DNA from: DATFVJ01 sp963712955
GTDB lineage: Bacteria > Actinomycetota > Actinomycetes > Streptosporangiales > Streptosporangiaceae
NCBI GenBank assembly: GCA_963712955.1
Contig: CAVQKF010000014.1
Span: 1-64,000 of the forward strand
Direction of reading: 5' to 3'
Length of the DNA: 64,000 nucleotides
Shown here: positions 55,256 through 64,000 of the stretch, piece after piece
How positions within the stretch are numbered: the stretch's first letter is position 1
Layout of the letters: every line of letters starts with the position of its first letter
Position numbers and translations under genes: made by a program
The notes under the pieces: model-generated
Seen by the model: the letters and a program-made list of their open reading frames with translations, nothing else
What the model was told of the DNA's origin: nothing
The model's database searches: none

Positions 55256-56008
55256 AGCGATCTCCAAGGGAGGTGACCGCCACTGCCGGTGCCACCGGGC
55301 CTGCATGTCCACCCAGGGGGCGGCCTACGGCGACCGTGTTGACCGGCGCAGCGCATCCTGATCGGGCTGGTCGGACGCAGCCACATATGCACCAACTCGG
55401 CCCGTCGGCGGCTTTCAAACCCGTGGGATGACTATCCTGACCGGCGGGAACGCCGCTTGAGCCGCGAACACGGGCACGCATTCGGCATGATCAAGCTCTC
55501 GGACGCCCCGTATCCAGATCGATCGCTGGGCCACGCTGCGATCACAGTCGCGCGTCGCGAAGCCGTCGCCTTCTTGGGCCGTCCATGAGTGCTCACCTGT
55601 GCCGCAAGCTTGGCGAGTCCGCCCGGCTCGCGCTGAACTGGCATGAGGGCCGGGACCATGAAGTAGCTGGGGTTTCGACTACCTGCGGTTCCGATCTTCC
55701 GCACGGTTGATACGGCGACCTCCGCGCGAGCCGAGCGAGGGCACCTTATTGCCCGGCTTCTTCCTGCCCTTCTTGCGACCGACCGCCTCGCGAAATGATC
55801 TCGCAGGTGGTAGTGCCTGCTCTCGCAGGGATCTGGCATGCCGGACCGGCAAGCGGGCGCGCGGTCCAGCCCTGCGGCATGGGCGGTTTGTTTCTGCTGT
55901 CGCTGTTCATCAGCACCTTCGGGCTTGTGGTTGCGTGAACCAGGCAAGTCTCCTACCGTAGAGACGAGTCAGAGAAGATATTCCAGGGAGTAATGATCGG
56001 AGACTTCT
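55256..56008. other. intergenic region, no gene recognised
   Basis: About 750 bases with open frames on both strands but no recognisable domain. The longest, a minus-strand frame at 55432-55947, has arginine- and serine-rich composition typical of antisense reading of GC-rich DNA. A plus-strand stretch near 55487-55590 (MIKLSDAPYPDRSLGHAAIT) looks somewhat protein-like but stops at once. It may be decayed sequence. Confidence 0.35.
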
Positions 56009-56509
56009 ATGGCGACCATGACGGTCTCGGGTCACCAGTACGACCTGGACTCCCGGAGCGTGGAAGCAGCACTCCAGGGCGCGCTGCCGGAACCGATCCA
56101 TGAGCACTTCGTCGTGATCAACGGGCGGCGCTGGCCGCCCAAACAGGTCCTAGCCCTGGTAACCGGGCTCGACCGGGCCGATTTCACTACTCATCAGGCG
56201 CGTCGCGCCCTGACCCGTCTCGGTTTCACCGCCGCAAGAGCGGCACGTCCCAGGGAGCGTCACCCGGTGATGTCGTCAAGTGCCGCGCCACCAGGGCCAT
56301 CGGTTGCTGACACCGCCGGGCGGCTGCAGCCCTTGGTGGAGGCACTGCGCCCTTTCATCGGCCTGTGGGTGGCTGTGCGCGGCGATGAGGTACTCGTCGC
56401 CGCGCCCTCGGCCAAGGAGGTCGTGGCCTGGCTGGCCCAGCACCGCCAGCGCGCGCAGTCAATGTTCCGCGTCCCGGACTCCGAGCAGGCCGTCACCGGC
56501 GCGGGCTGA
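56009..56509 (+). CDS. conserved actinobacterial hypothetical protein
   Basis: A complete 166-residue protein. The N-terminal ~75 residues (ALPEPIHEHFVVINGRRWPP, then KQVLALVTGLDRADFTTHQA and RRALTRLGF) form a compact module that I associate with actinobacterial restriction-like or hypothetical proteins (ScoMcrA-like N-terminal heads); that link is from memory and uncertain. The C-terminal part (LVEALRPFIGLWVAVRGDEV, then LVAAPSAKEVVAWLAQHRQR) looks like the short domain of many actinobacterial hypotheticals. The start has GGAG nine bases upstream. Confidence 0.65.
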   Translation: MATMTVSGHQYDLDSRSVEAALQGALPEPIHEHFVVINGRRWPPKQVLALVTGLDRADFTTHQARRALTRLGFTAARAARPRERHPVMSSSAAPPGPSVADTAGRLQPLVEALRPFIGLWVAVRGDEVLVAAPSAKEVVAWLAQHRQRAQSMFRVPDSEQAVTGAG

Positions 56510-56799
56510 ACACTGCCGGCACGCTAGCCCGCGTCAGCCTCACGGCGACCGACGGCGCCGATGACTTCTCCTGGGATGCGCCAGTCTGGTTCTGCGACCC
56601 ATGGCCCCAACCCTTCGGCCTAGCTGGGCCCAGGGAGGCCGCACCGGCAATAAGGCCTGTGATGGTCACCGTGGTTGGCGACCTCAGCGGCAGGTGGAGG
56701 CGTCCGGATATGGGCACGTGCGTCTCCCTCCTAGATCGTTGACCGGAACCCGGCCGGTGATCCGGGCGTGCTTGGCGCTGACCGTGAACTGGTGGCGTG

Positions 56800-57056
56800 C
56801 GGGCAGGTTCCTGCGTCTTCCCCCCCGAAAACGCCCGGCGTCCAGGCGGCTCGCTGGTCACGGTCCGACCGCGGGCCAGAACGCTTCCCCGCACCGGGGA
56901 AGCCAGGCCGAGCAGCACGTCGGCCAGCGCATCCCCCGCAGTGGGTTCGGCACCAACGACGCTGACGCTACCTGGAGGAATCTGCAGCGAATCGGCATTG
57001 AGCCGGTACAGCAGACCTGCTTCCCAGGCCAGGCCGCGCAACTCCAGGCCTGTCAC
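56800..57056 (-). pseudogene. ABC ATPase-like N-terminal fragment lacking Walker A
   Basis: From GTG 57056 the minus strand reads LELRGLAWEAGLLYRLNADS, then LQIPPGSVSVVGAEPTAGDA and LADVLLGLASPVRGSVLARG. The layout copies the first 70 residues of an ABC ATPase, but at the Walker A position it has GAEPTAGDALADV instead of GxxGxGK(S/T). After EPPGRR the sequence loses similarity. It is either a decayed gene or the start of an atypical cassette protein broken by frameshifts. The frame continues open to 56493 without recognisable content. Confidence 0.45.
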
Positions 57057-57315
57057 GGTTTCCTGCCACGGCTCGATTGCACGCGCTAACCATTTGGCCG
57101 CTCACGATACGCGACGCAGTCACTATTCTCAGCGTTATTTGCGACTCACCATGCGTTACATCCTGGGTATTCAATCGTACTGCAGAGATGCTTCCCAGCG
57201 CGTGTCGGCGCTCGGCGACGATCCTAAGATGGCCTGCGGCTTCTTCGAGATCACCGAGGAAGCGGGGCCGGCGTGAACTGCCGGCCTACCTACAAGCCTG
57301 ACCTGGAGGACAGTT

Positions 57316-58602
57316 ATGAAACGCTTACCCCTCACCCTCACCCTCACGCTCACCCTGGCCCTGGTCGGTGCACTGGTCGCCGGTGGCCCGGTACAGGCCT
57401 CCGCGCACAGGACAGCCGCGACCGGGGCCGTGGCTTCCGACCAGGGGTTACAGTCGCTGCTCGATGCCGTGGTCGCGGCGGGTGCCACCGGGATTGTCGC
57501 CCGCGTCGATGACGGGCACCACGTCACGGCGCTGACGAGCGGGTCGGCCCGGCTGCAGCCGCAGCGTGCGCTGCGGGTCAGCGACAGTGCCCGGGTCGGC
57601 AGCATCACGAAGACCTTCGTGTCGACTGTGGCCCTGCAACTGGTCGGGGAGGGGCGGCTGCGCCTGGACGACACGGTGGCGCGCTGGCTGCCCGGCGCCG
57701 TGCCCGGCGGTGCGGCCATCACGATCCGGGAGTTGCTGAACCACACCAGCGGGCTGTTCAACTACACCGACGACGAGCAGTTCCTGAACGCGTACCTGGC
57801 GAACCCGACGCGAGCGTGGACGCCGCAGGAGCTACTGGCCGTCGCGGCGGCTCATCCGCGGCTGTTCCCGCCGGGCACCAGCTGGTCCTATAGCAACACC
57901 AACTACATCGTGCTGGGGCTCGTGCTGCAGGCGGTGACCGGCCGGGATGTCGCCACGCTCGTGCGTGAGCGGATCGTGCGGCCGCTGCATCTTGATCAGA
58001 CCTTTCTGGCCCTTGACGCGCGGATTGCAGGGTCGCACGCCGACGGCTACATCCCCCCATCCCTGACGGGGACTCCGGGCTACCTCGACGTCACCGACTG
58101 GAGCCCGACGGTCGCCTGGGCGGCGGGCGCGGTCGTGTCGTCGGCCCCGGATCTGGCGCGCTTTTACTCAGCGCTGTTGTCCGGCCGGCTGCTGCCACGG
58201 CCGCTGCTGCACCAGATGACCACTACCGTCCCCGCGGCGCTCGGCCTCGACTACGGCCTGGGAATCTTCCGGCTCGCCACCCAGTGCGGCACAGTCTGGG
58301 GGCATGACGGAAGCATCCCCGGCTACGTCAGCCTGGCGGTGGCCGACCGCCCGGGCGGGCGCAGCGCCGTGCTGCTGCTGCCCACGCAGCCGGACGCCGC
58401 GATCGGCGCGGCCTTTACGCGGGTGGAAGTCGCCGCCGTCTGCCGAATGTTCGACCGCGCCCTCCCGTCACAGCCAACCGCGCCCGCACCGCCGGTGGTG
58501 CAGGCACCCGGGCTCAGGCTGTCCCCGCTGCCGGCTCCCGCGCCTCTGCTCTGGAGCCGGGAAGCCCTGGCTTGCCGACGTCAGAACGGCGCGCGACATT
58601 GA
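57316..58602 (+). CDS. secreted serine hydrolase (class C beta-lactamase / DD-carboxypeptidase fold)
   Basis: A 428-residue exported protein. The signal peptide is MKRLPLTLTLTLTLALVGAL with a cleavage site near ASA-HR (~30). Penicillin-binding motifs: S96-x-x-K99 in RVGSITKTF, Y192-S-N in WSYSNTNYIV, and HDG in VWGHDGSIPGYVSLA. These fit D-alanyl-D-alanine carboxypeptidase or esterase members of the family. GGAGG lies seven bases before ATG 57316. A proline-rich tail (SQPTAPAPPVVQAP) follows the catalytic domain. It probably acts on peptidoglycan or small esters outside the cell. Confidence 0.9.
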   Translation: MKRLPLTLTLTLTLALVGALVAGGPVQASAHRTAATGAVASDQGLQSLLDAVVAAGATGIVARVDDGHHVTALTSGSARLQPQRALRVSDSARVGSITKTFVSTVALQLVGEGRLRLDDTVARWLPGAVPGGAAITIRELLNHTSGLFNYTDDEQFLNAYLANPTRAWTPQELLAVAAAHPRLFPPGTSWSYSNTNYIVLGLVLQAVTGRDVATLVRERIVRPLHLDQTFLALDARIAGSHADGYIPPSLTGTPGYLDVTDWSPTVAWAAGAVVSSAPDLARFYSALLSGRLLPRPLLHQMTTTVPAALGLDYGLGIFRLATQCGTVWGHDGSIPGYVSLAVADRPGGRSAVLLLPTQPDAAIGAAFTRVEVAAVCRMFDRALPSQPTAPAPPVVQAPGLRLSPLPAPAPLLWSREALACRRQNGARH

Positions 58603-58784
58603 CGGCGAAACGGACTTTAACTCCGGTATAGCCTCTGATTGGTATCTTCGCCTCTGGCCCGCATGTCACGGACAGTCGTAGGAACGAAGGGTGCCTACCG
58701 AAGATGGCGCCCACCGCCGGACGGTTCCGGCGGGCCGAGGGCGATGAGCGTCTCTACGGCACGGCGGATAGGGCAGGTGGCGGC

Positions 58785-59798
58785 ATGGCGGGGCGGTATT
58801 GGCCGGGTCACGGTCTACTGGGCAGGTTACTGGTTACCTTTGGCGCCGCTGCGGTGGTGCTTGGCCTGGTGGCGGCGGGGAACGCGCCCCAGGGAGCGGG
58901 CCGCGGCGGCCGGGGCACGGCTGCGTGGGCCCCTGCCGCGGCCGCCGTGCCAGGGATCATCCGAGGTGACAAACCTGCGGGGTTCTGGTACGGAACCGAT
59001 AGCTTTACGGTGCAGGTCAGCGGATCGGCGCCGTATAAGGAGCCTCGCATCGGCGGTAGCTATGGCGGCTACATCGGGATGACAGGCAACTGGGCGACGT
59101 GGATCGGCTGTGGTGACAAGATCGCCTGGTCGGCGGCGAACAGCCAGCAGGCGAACACCAACTTCACCTCATACCACATGGGCATCGGTACCGGCGTCTA
59201 CTGGTTCATGGGCGGTCCTGGCGTTGATCCGCATTACAACGGAACGGCGGGCGAAGCCTATGCGTGGGGCCAACAGCAAGCGGCGCGAACGCTATCCGAC
59301 ATCACCCGTGTGCATGTGACGTACCCCGTGGTCTTCATGGATGTCGAGCTGCCCGGTTCCGCACCGGGCATCAGTCCCGCGCCGGACAATGGCTGGAACG
59401 CGGTCTACACCTCGCCGTGCAGCGGCCGGGTAAAGACGGCCAACATCGCGCCGGGCATCGACAGGGCCGACTTCAACGGGTTCTTCGACTACCTCACCAG
59501 CCACTCCAGCTACACTCCAGGGGTCTACTCCTCTCCGGCGGTATGGGCCGACATCTTCGGCACGGGCAGCGCCTCCTCCATCCGCCACACCCACGAGTGG
59601 ACCTACACGGCCGACACAAGCAGCCTCGCGCACCCCCCGGCCGGCTGGTGCCTGACCGGAACCACGACCTGTGCGCAGTTCTTCGGCGGCGTCAGCAGCG
59701 CCAGCCCTCAGGCTGTGATGTGGCAGTGGTCCGGGGGCGGCGGGACGTACAACGGCTACGGCGATTTCGATCAAATTGACGCGAACAGGACGCCCTAG
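58785..59798 (+). CDS. secreted glycoside-hydrolase-25-like / DUF1906-like protein
   Basis: ATG 58785 gives a signal-anchor-like N-terminus (GLLGRLLVTFGAAAVVLGLV) and about 337 residues; an ATG at 58704 would add 27 non-conserved residues. The mature part begins near PAGFWYGTDSF. It carries an acidic pair in YPVVFMDVELPG, the place of the DxE catalytic pair in GH25-type lysozymes. It also has the TIM-barrel-like succession TGVYWFMGG, ANIAPGIDRADFNGFFDYL, YTPGVYSSPAVWADIF and VMWQWSGGGGTYNGYGDFDQ. The terminal QWSG..GDFDQID is typical of GH25 endings. Likely a secreted muramidase-like hydrolase; confidence in the exact family is moderate. Confidence 0.7.
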   Translation: MAGRYWPGHGLLGRLLVTFGAAAVVLGLVAAGNAPQGAGRGGRGTAAWAPAAAAVPGIIRGDKPAGFWYGTDSFTVQVSGSAPYKEPRIGGSYGGYIGMTGNWATWIGCGDKIAWSAANSQQANTNFTSYHMGIGTGVYWFMGGPGVDPHYNGTAGEAYAWGQQQAARTLSDITRVHVTYPVVFMDVELPGSAPGISPAPDNGWNAVYTSPCSGRVKTANIAPGIDRADFNGFFDYLTSHSSYTPGVYSSPAVWADIFGTGSASSIRHTHEWTYTADTSSLAHPPAGWCLTGTTTCAQFFGGVSSASPQAVMWQWSGGGGTYNGYGDFDQIDANRTP

Positions 59799-59907
59799 AA
59801 TCCGGGCACGTTCCACAACTCTGCGGGCGGCGTCCTTGACCAGGCCCATCCTCGGGTGCCGCGTCCGGGTACCTGACGCCGGACGCCGCCGCCCGAACTG
59901 CAACTCC

Positions 59908-60507
59908 TCAAGATAGCGTGGGATCGTTTCTTAAGCGGGCGAGGGCACGCTGCCGGGTAGGTCCGACACTGCCCACTGGGAGGCCAAGGCGATGGGAGAG
60001 GTCGAGATAACTCTGTTCCTCCCGTCTCAGGAGTTCGGCCAGGACGATCCGCTGCCGCTCAGGCAGAGCCGCGACGGCGCGGTGCAGACGTTCATGCTCG
60101 TCACGGCGCGTAGCCTCGGCGCATGGATCATCCTCCCACGTATTGTCGTCGACCAACCGTGCCACCACCGACTCGTTGAGCGGCATCTCTCGCCGTCCCT
60201 TGGCTGCCAGGCGCACGCTCTCGCGGCGGCAGATGACTGTCAGCCACGCGCGCAGCCTGTCGGCATCGGATAGCTGGTCGATATGTTCCAGACAGCGCAG
60301 CCACGTGAGCTGGACGGCGTCAGCGGCGTCTTCGGCCGATAGCCCGTGCTGGCGGGCGAGCCACCGTAGCAGCGGCTCGTATTGATCAACCAGGTCGCGC
60401 CAGGCCGAGGCATCTCCTTTTCGGATCCGGCCAACAAGCCCGGCCGAGTTGTCGGCCGACCTGGGTGTGCTTACTGTCCCCGATTTCATGGTGTTCCCCG
60501 ATTTCAT
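59908..60507 (-). CDS. ECF-type RNA polymerase sigma factor
   Basis: About 199 residues from ATG 60507, or 193 from ATG 60489, which has GGGGA six bases upstream and may be the true start. Region 2 reads LVGRIRKGDASAWRDLVDQY, then GLSAEDAADAVQLTWLRCLE. Region 4 reads VAALPERQRIVLAELLRREE, then QSYLDLSHRLGLPVGSVGPT and RQRALARL. No anti-sigma gene is adjacent. The long open frame upstream of the ATGs is not conserved. It is divergent from the large SARP-type regulator at 60782, with about 275 bases between. Confidence 0.9.
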   Translation of the reverse strand: MKSGNTMKSGTVSTPRSADNSAGLVGRIRKGDASAWRDLVDQYEPLLRWLARQHGLSAEDAADAVQLTWLRCLEHIDQLSDADRLRAWLTVICRRESVRLAAKGRREMPLNESVVARLVDDNTWEDDPCAEATRRDEHERLHRAVAALPERQRIVLAELLRREEQSYLDLSHRLGLPVGSVGPTRQRALARLRNDPTLS

Positions 60508-60742
60508 TCTGCTGGATAGTGAAGATCGTTCCCTGTTTGCACACGGCGCCTGGGACGGTTTGTATGAGGCGGTGCCGCGTTCATCGGGCAGTACCGAATG
60601 CGACCGGATAGAGGTGTGAAGAGCGTGGATATGGCGCCGTAGGAGTGCGACCTGGTTACCTGAGTCGAAGGCACTGCGCTCTTTCTCGCTCCGGGTCCGA
60701 GGCTTGTTTTTCCTGCTGCATAGTCCGACAATGGACCTTGGG

Positions 60743-60762
60743 CGCTGACAGTCCGCTGACAG
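60743..60762 (+). promoter_or_regulatory. direct repeats upstream of the AfsR-like regulator
   Basis: Two copies of cgctgacag start 11 bases apart (60743 and 60754), about 20 bases before the ATG at 60782. SARP-type proteins bind direct repeats with 11-base spacing, so this may be an autoregulatory site. The close distance to the ribosome binding site (GGGAGGGGG) makes repression or translation overlap also possible. Confidence 0.4.
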
Positions 60763-60781
60763 GTGGGCCGGGAGGGGGACG

Positions 60782-63700
60782 ATGCAGGTACGCATCCTCG
60801 GCCCGTTCCAGCTCGAGGAGGGCGGCAGGCGGATCACGATTGGCGGCGTCCGGCAGCGCACTGTCCTTGCCGATCTGTTGCTGCACGCGAACGAGGTCGT
60901 GCCGAGCGAGCAGCTTCTGGTGGATCTGTGGGGCGAGGACTCCCCGCCCAGCGCAGCGAACGCTCTTCAGGCGGCGATCTCACGATTGCGAAGGGTGCTT
61001 CCGCCGGGTCGCCTCATCACCACAGCGCCGGGTTACGCGCTGCGGATCTTCCCGGAAGAGCTGGACGTCAAGCAGTTCGAGCAACTGATCTCCGAGGGCC
61101 GCGACGCTCTCGCGGCGAGGGCCGCGGCGGAGGCTGCCCGGACGTTAGGCCAGGCGCTGTCGTTGTGGCAGGGTCCACCGCTGGCCGATTTCCGCTACGA
61201 ACCGTTCGCACAAACCGAGATCGCGCGGCTGGAGGAGCTGCACCTGACCTGCCTTGAGGAGCGGATCGAGGCGGACTTGGCTCTCGGCTCGGCGGGTGAA
61301 CTCACAGCCGAGTTGCGGCGCCTGGTCAGCGAGCATCCCGTGCGCGAGCGTCTTCGCGGTCAGCTCATGCTCGCCCTCTACCGCGGCGGCAGGCAGACCG
61401 AAGCGCTGGAGGTCTACCACGAGTTCCGGAGCGTGCTGCGGGAAGAGCTGGGGCTGGAGACGTCGCCGTTCCTCCGTGAGCTCGAGGCGGCGATCCTGCG
61501 CCATGACCCGGTGCTTTCACCAGCGTCAACTTCGACCGGCGCGCCGCCGACGCGTCGGCCCGTGACCGTGCTCTGCGTTGTATTGCAGGTTGCGTCCAGC
61601 TCGGGTACGGCGCTGGACCCGGAGGCGCACGAGGTCGTTTACGAGCGCTCAGTTTCCGACCTGACGGCGGTCCTCGAGCGGTACGGAGGAAAGCTGGCGA
61701 GCAGCGCGGGCGAGCGCCTGGTGGGCGTCTTCGGGGTCGCTTCCGTGCACGAGGATGATGCCCTGCGGGCGGCGCGGGCGAGTCTGGAAGCGCGAAGAGC
61801 GCTCGCTGCCGAAGCGGGCACTCTGCTGCGACGGCATGGTGTGAGCCTGGCATGTCGCTTCGGCCTTGCGACGGGCGAGGCGCTGGTGGGAGGGTCGGGG
61901 CCGCTCGGGTTCGCGGGGGATGCGGGCGCCCAGGCGGTGATGCTTGCCGAGGCCGCCGAGCCTGGCCAGATCCTCATCAGCCGGCAGACGCACGGGCTCG
62001 CCGCGGCAGCCGTCGAAGCCGAAAGCGCCGGTCCCGATCGATTCCTCCTGCGATCCGCGCGCGCGGGCGTGCGTCCGCTGGCGCTCCGTTTCGATGCACC
62101 CTTGGTGGGCCGCGACGAGGAGATGCATCGGCTCGAAGCCGCGTGCGCGCGGGCCGCTCGCGAGCGGGTGACGGTGCTCGTGACCGTGATCGGCGAGGCA
62201 GGACTTGGGAAGACACGGCTTGTCCACGAGATTGCCGGGCGTATCGGCCGTGACGTGAACGTTCTCACCGGCCGATGCCTTCCCTATGGGGAGGGGATCA
62301 CGTTCTGGCCGCTGCGTGAAGTGGTTCGCCAAGCGTGCGCCGGCCACGACTCCGCGGACAGGATCAAGGCCCTTCTCCATGGCGAGGCGGATGCGGCGTG
62401 CGTCGCCGAACGGCTGAGCCGCGCTCTCGGCCCGGGAAACCAGGGCAGGTCGGACGCCGCGGAGATTTTCTGGGCGGCACGTCGGTTTCTTGAAACGCTT
62501 GCGCGGTCCCGGCCGTTGCTTGTCGTCTTCGAGGACCTGCACTGGGCCGAACCGACCTTCCTCGACCTCGTGGAATCCCTCGCCGCTGCGCCGGGGCGAT
62601 CGCCGCTTGTGCTGGTCTGCATCGCCCGCCCGGAACTGCTGGAACAGCGCCCTGCCTGGGCGGCCGGGGCAGCAAGGGCAGTTTCCATCGATCTCACGCC
62701 ACTCGCGGAAGGCCCAGCCGCCGCTCTCCTGGACGCACTGGCGGAAAATCAATTCATCCCACCGGCCACCCGGGCACGGCTTCTTGAGACCGCCGCGGGC
62801 AATCCGCTCTACCTTGAGCAACTGGCGGTCTCGCTCAGCGAGCAGACCGGGAGCGAGATCCGGCCGGTGCTGCCACCGACGATCCAGGCTCTGCTTGCGG
62901 CGCGCCTGCAGCGTCTCGGGCCGGGAGCAAGCAGCGTCCTCGCCCGAGCGGCCATCGTCGGTCACGACTTCGGGGTGCAGGCAGTGCGGGAACTTCTCCC
63001 GCCCGAGGCGCGCGGCCCGCTCAGCCGCAACCTCCAGACCCTGGTCGCGAAGGGGCTTGTGCGACACGGGCCGCCCGCTAGGACGAGCCCCGGGGAGGAA
63101 TTCAGCTTCCACCACATCCTCATCCAGCAGGCGGCTTACCGGGCGATCCCCAAGTCGTTTCGCGCCGAGCTACATCACCGCTACGCCGACTGGCTCGAGT
63201 ACGTTTTCTGGGAACCGGCCACCCAGCGCGCGGAGATTCTCGGCTATCACCTCGAACAGTCTGTCCGCTATCGCAACGAATTGCGGCCCGCCGACGCCCA
63301 GTCGAGTCGGCTGTCGCGCCGGGCGGCCGCTCACCTTGAGACGGCCGGTCGCGCGGCGCAGGACGGCGGCGACGCGCTCGCGGCGGTGAATCTACTGGAC
63401 CGCGCGGCTGCGCTGCTACCGCGCGAGGACCCGGCTCTCGCGCGGCTTTACACAAGTCTTGGCACGGCATTAACGGAGGCCGGGCAGCTTGAGAGGGCAC
63501 GAGCCACGCTCGACGACGCTCAGCGCATCGCCGCCGCGGGCGGCGATGAGGGCCGCCGCGCCCACGCCCGGGTCGAGGCCCTCCTACTGGGTCTCAAGGT
63601 GGACCCGAACGGGGCAGCGATGGAGATCACTCGCGCGCTTCCCGGCTTGCGCCGCGAGTTTGGCCGCTGCCGGGACGAACTGGGACTGTGCCGGACCCTG

Positions 63701-64000
63701 CAGCTACAGGCCGCCCTGCACTGGAACCACTCGAGATCCGCCGCCGCGGAAGACGCCTGGCGGCGCGCCGCCGAATACGCACGGCGGGTGAACGACCGGA
63801 GGCAACTGACCGAGATACTCGGCTGGCTCGCCTCGGCGGCGCTCTGGGGTCCAACGCCGGCACCGGAAGGGATACGGCGATGTGAGGACTACCTCGATGA
63901 GATCGGGAACCACCCCAGCGGACAGGCCGTGATCCTCCGCCACCTGGCGGGCCTGCAGGCGATGCAGGATAACGTCGCGGCGGCACACGCAACGCTCAAC
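60782..64000 (+). CDS. large AfsR/SARP-type regulator with cyclase-like and AAA ATPase domains (partial, runs off right edge)
   Basis: The frame from ATG 60782 is open to the window end, at least 1,073 residues. Residues 1-250 are a SARP DNA-binding and BTAD unit (MQVRILGPFQLEEGGRRITI; LLHANEVVPSEQLLVDLWGE; LYRGGRQTEALEVYHEFRSV). Residues ~255-430 resemble a class III nucleotidyl-cyclase homology domain (RPVTVLCVVLQVASS; VLERYGGKLASSAGERLVGV; RFGLATGEALVGGSG), but without obvious catalytic metal residues. Then an AAA/NB-ARC-like ATPase with Walker A GEAGLGKTRLV and Walker B LLVVFEDLHWAEP, and a long helical TPR-like tail. It resembles large multidomain activators of secondary metabolism. The GGGAGGGGG site is strong. 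Confidence 0.9.
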   Translation, partial: MQVRILGPFQLEEGGRRITIGGVRQRTVLADLLLHANEVVPSEQLLVDLWGEDSPPSAANALQAAISRLRRVLPPGRLITTAPGYALRIFPEELDVKQFEQLISEGRDALAARAAAEAARTLGQALSLWQGPPLADFRYEPFAQTEIARLEELHLTCLEERIEADLALGSAGELTAELRRLVSEHPVRERLRGQLMLALYRGGRQTEALEVYHEFRSVLREELGLETSPFLRELEAAILRHDPVLSPASTSTGAPPTRRPVTVLCVVLQVASSSGTALDPEAHEVVYERSVSDLTAVLERYGGKLASSAGERLVGVFGVASVHEDDALRAARASLEARRALAAEAGTLLRRHGVSLACRFGLATGEALVGGSGPLGFAGDAGAQAVMLAEAAEPGQILISRQTHGLAAAAVEAESAGPDRFLLRSARAGVRPLALRFDAPLVGRDEEMHRLEAACARAARERVTVLVTVIGEAGLGKTRLVHEIAGRIGRDVNVLTGRCLPYGEGITFWPLREVVRQACAGHDSADRIKALLHGEADAACVAERLSRALGPGNQGRSDAAEIFWAARRFLETLARSRPLLVVFEDLHWAEPTFLDLVESLAAAPGRSPLVLVCIARPELLEQRPAWAAGAARAVSIDLTPLAEGPAAALLDALAENQFIPPATRARLLETAAGNPLYLEQLAVSLSEQTGSEIRPVLPPTIQALLAARLQRLGPGASSVLARAAIVGHDFGVQAVRELLPPEARGPLSRNLQTLVAKGLVRHGPPARTSPGEEFSFHHILIQQAAYRAIPKSFRAELHHRYADWLEYVFWEPATQRAEILGYHLEQSVRYRNELRPADAQSSRLSRRAAAHLETAGRAAQDGGDALAAVNLLDRAAALLPREDPALARLYTSLGTALTEAGQLERARATLDDAQRIAAAGGDEGRRAHARVEALLLGLKVDPNGAAMEITRALPGLRREFGRCRDELGLCRTLQLQAALHWNHSRSAAAEDAWRRAAEYARRVNDRRQLTEILGWLASAALWGPTPAPEGIRRCEDYLDEIGNHPSGQAVILRHLAGLQAMQDNVAAAHATLN

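Noticed and set aside
55432..55947. Minus-strand 171-codon frame as a gene
   Set aside because: Arg/Ser/Ala-rich composition, no ribosome binding site and no family resemblance; treated as non-coding.
61649..63115. Minus-strand open frame of 488 codons opposite the large regulator
   Set aside because: The plus-strand frame carries Walker A/B and SARP motifs over the same bases. The antisense frame has no recognisable domain and typical high-GC shadow composition.

Overview
The window is high-GC DNA from an actinomycete. Evidence includes GTG starts, 4-bp ATGA/GTGA gene overlaps, SARP/BTAD regulators, a FurA-KatG pair, DUF1918 and CBS-BON stress proteins, and a type I PKS/NRPS locus. The genus cannot be fixed from the sequence. 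No rRNA, convincing tRNA or CRISPR array was seen.

Layout. (1) 0-8.5 kb is a decayed accessory stretch. It holds a TetR regulator, a frameshifted ParB-like plasmid partition remnant, a broken second TetR, a heavily frameshifted GNAT/acyl-CoA synthetase gene, one broken and one intact CBS-BON protein, DUF1918, and IS630 and IS110 scraps. (2) 9.0-15.0 kb is a compact plus-strand operon: SbnA-like and SbnB-like enzymes for L-2,3-diaminopropionate (L-Dap), an EamA transporter, a D-2-hydroxyacid dehydrogenase homologue, a haem-oxygenase-like di-iron oxidase (HDO) and an ATP-grasp ligase. It looks like a small non-NRPS pathway to an L-Dap-derived metabolite. (3) 15.2-24.5 kb is a metabolic patchwork. 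A FadR-type GntR regulator and a class III aminotransferase diverge across a perfect 28-bp palindrome. Many broken genes follow (PanE, ClpC N-domain, glyoxalase, alpha/beta hydrolase, carboxylesterase) among intact ASCH, OsmC and amidase genes. (4) 25-48.6 kb is the main biosynthetic cluster. A minus-strand operon runs FAAL-ACP, PKS (KS-AT-DH-KR-ACP), NRPS (C-A-T-C-A-T), glycosyltransferase, type II thioesterase, ABC ATPase and permease, GT87 protein and CPBP membrane protease. A UDP-sugar epimerase/decarboxylase converges on it. A SARP with a C-terminal HEAT-like repeat array diverges from it. (5) 48.7-64 kb holds katG-furA, an IS630 remnant, small membrane proteins, an HTH protein beside a tRNA-binding-domain protein, a penicillin-binding/beta-lactamase-fold hydrolase, a secreted GH25-like protein, an ECF-type sigma factor and a very large AfsR/SARP-type regulator that runs off the right edge.

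How the main cluster should work. The FAAL adenylates a fatty acid and loads it on the fused ACP. The PKS adds one malonyl unit and reduces it to an enoyl intermediate. NRPS module 1 reads as cysteine-specific (code DLYNLSLIW plus the A10 lysine). Module 2 adds a second residue, possibly a basic one. The NRPS has no terminal thioesterase, so release is unexplained. Glycosylation and ABC export are encoded in the same operon.

Caution. Single-base frameshifts interrupt many otherwise well-conserved genes, including the NRPS second module, the EamA transporter and the dehydrogenase. At some sites removing one base restores the frame. This may be an uncorrected-indel problem in the assembly as much as real decay.
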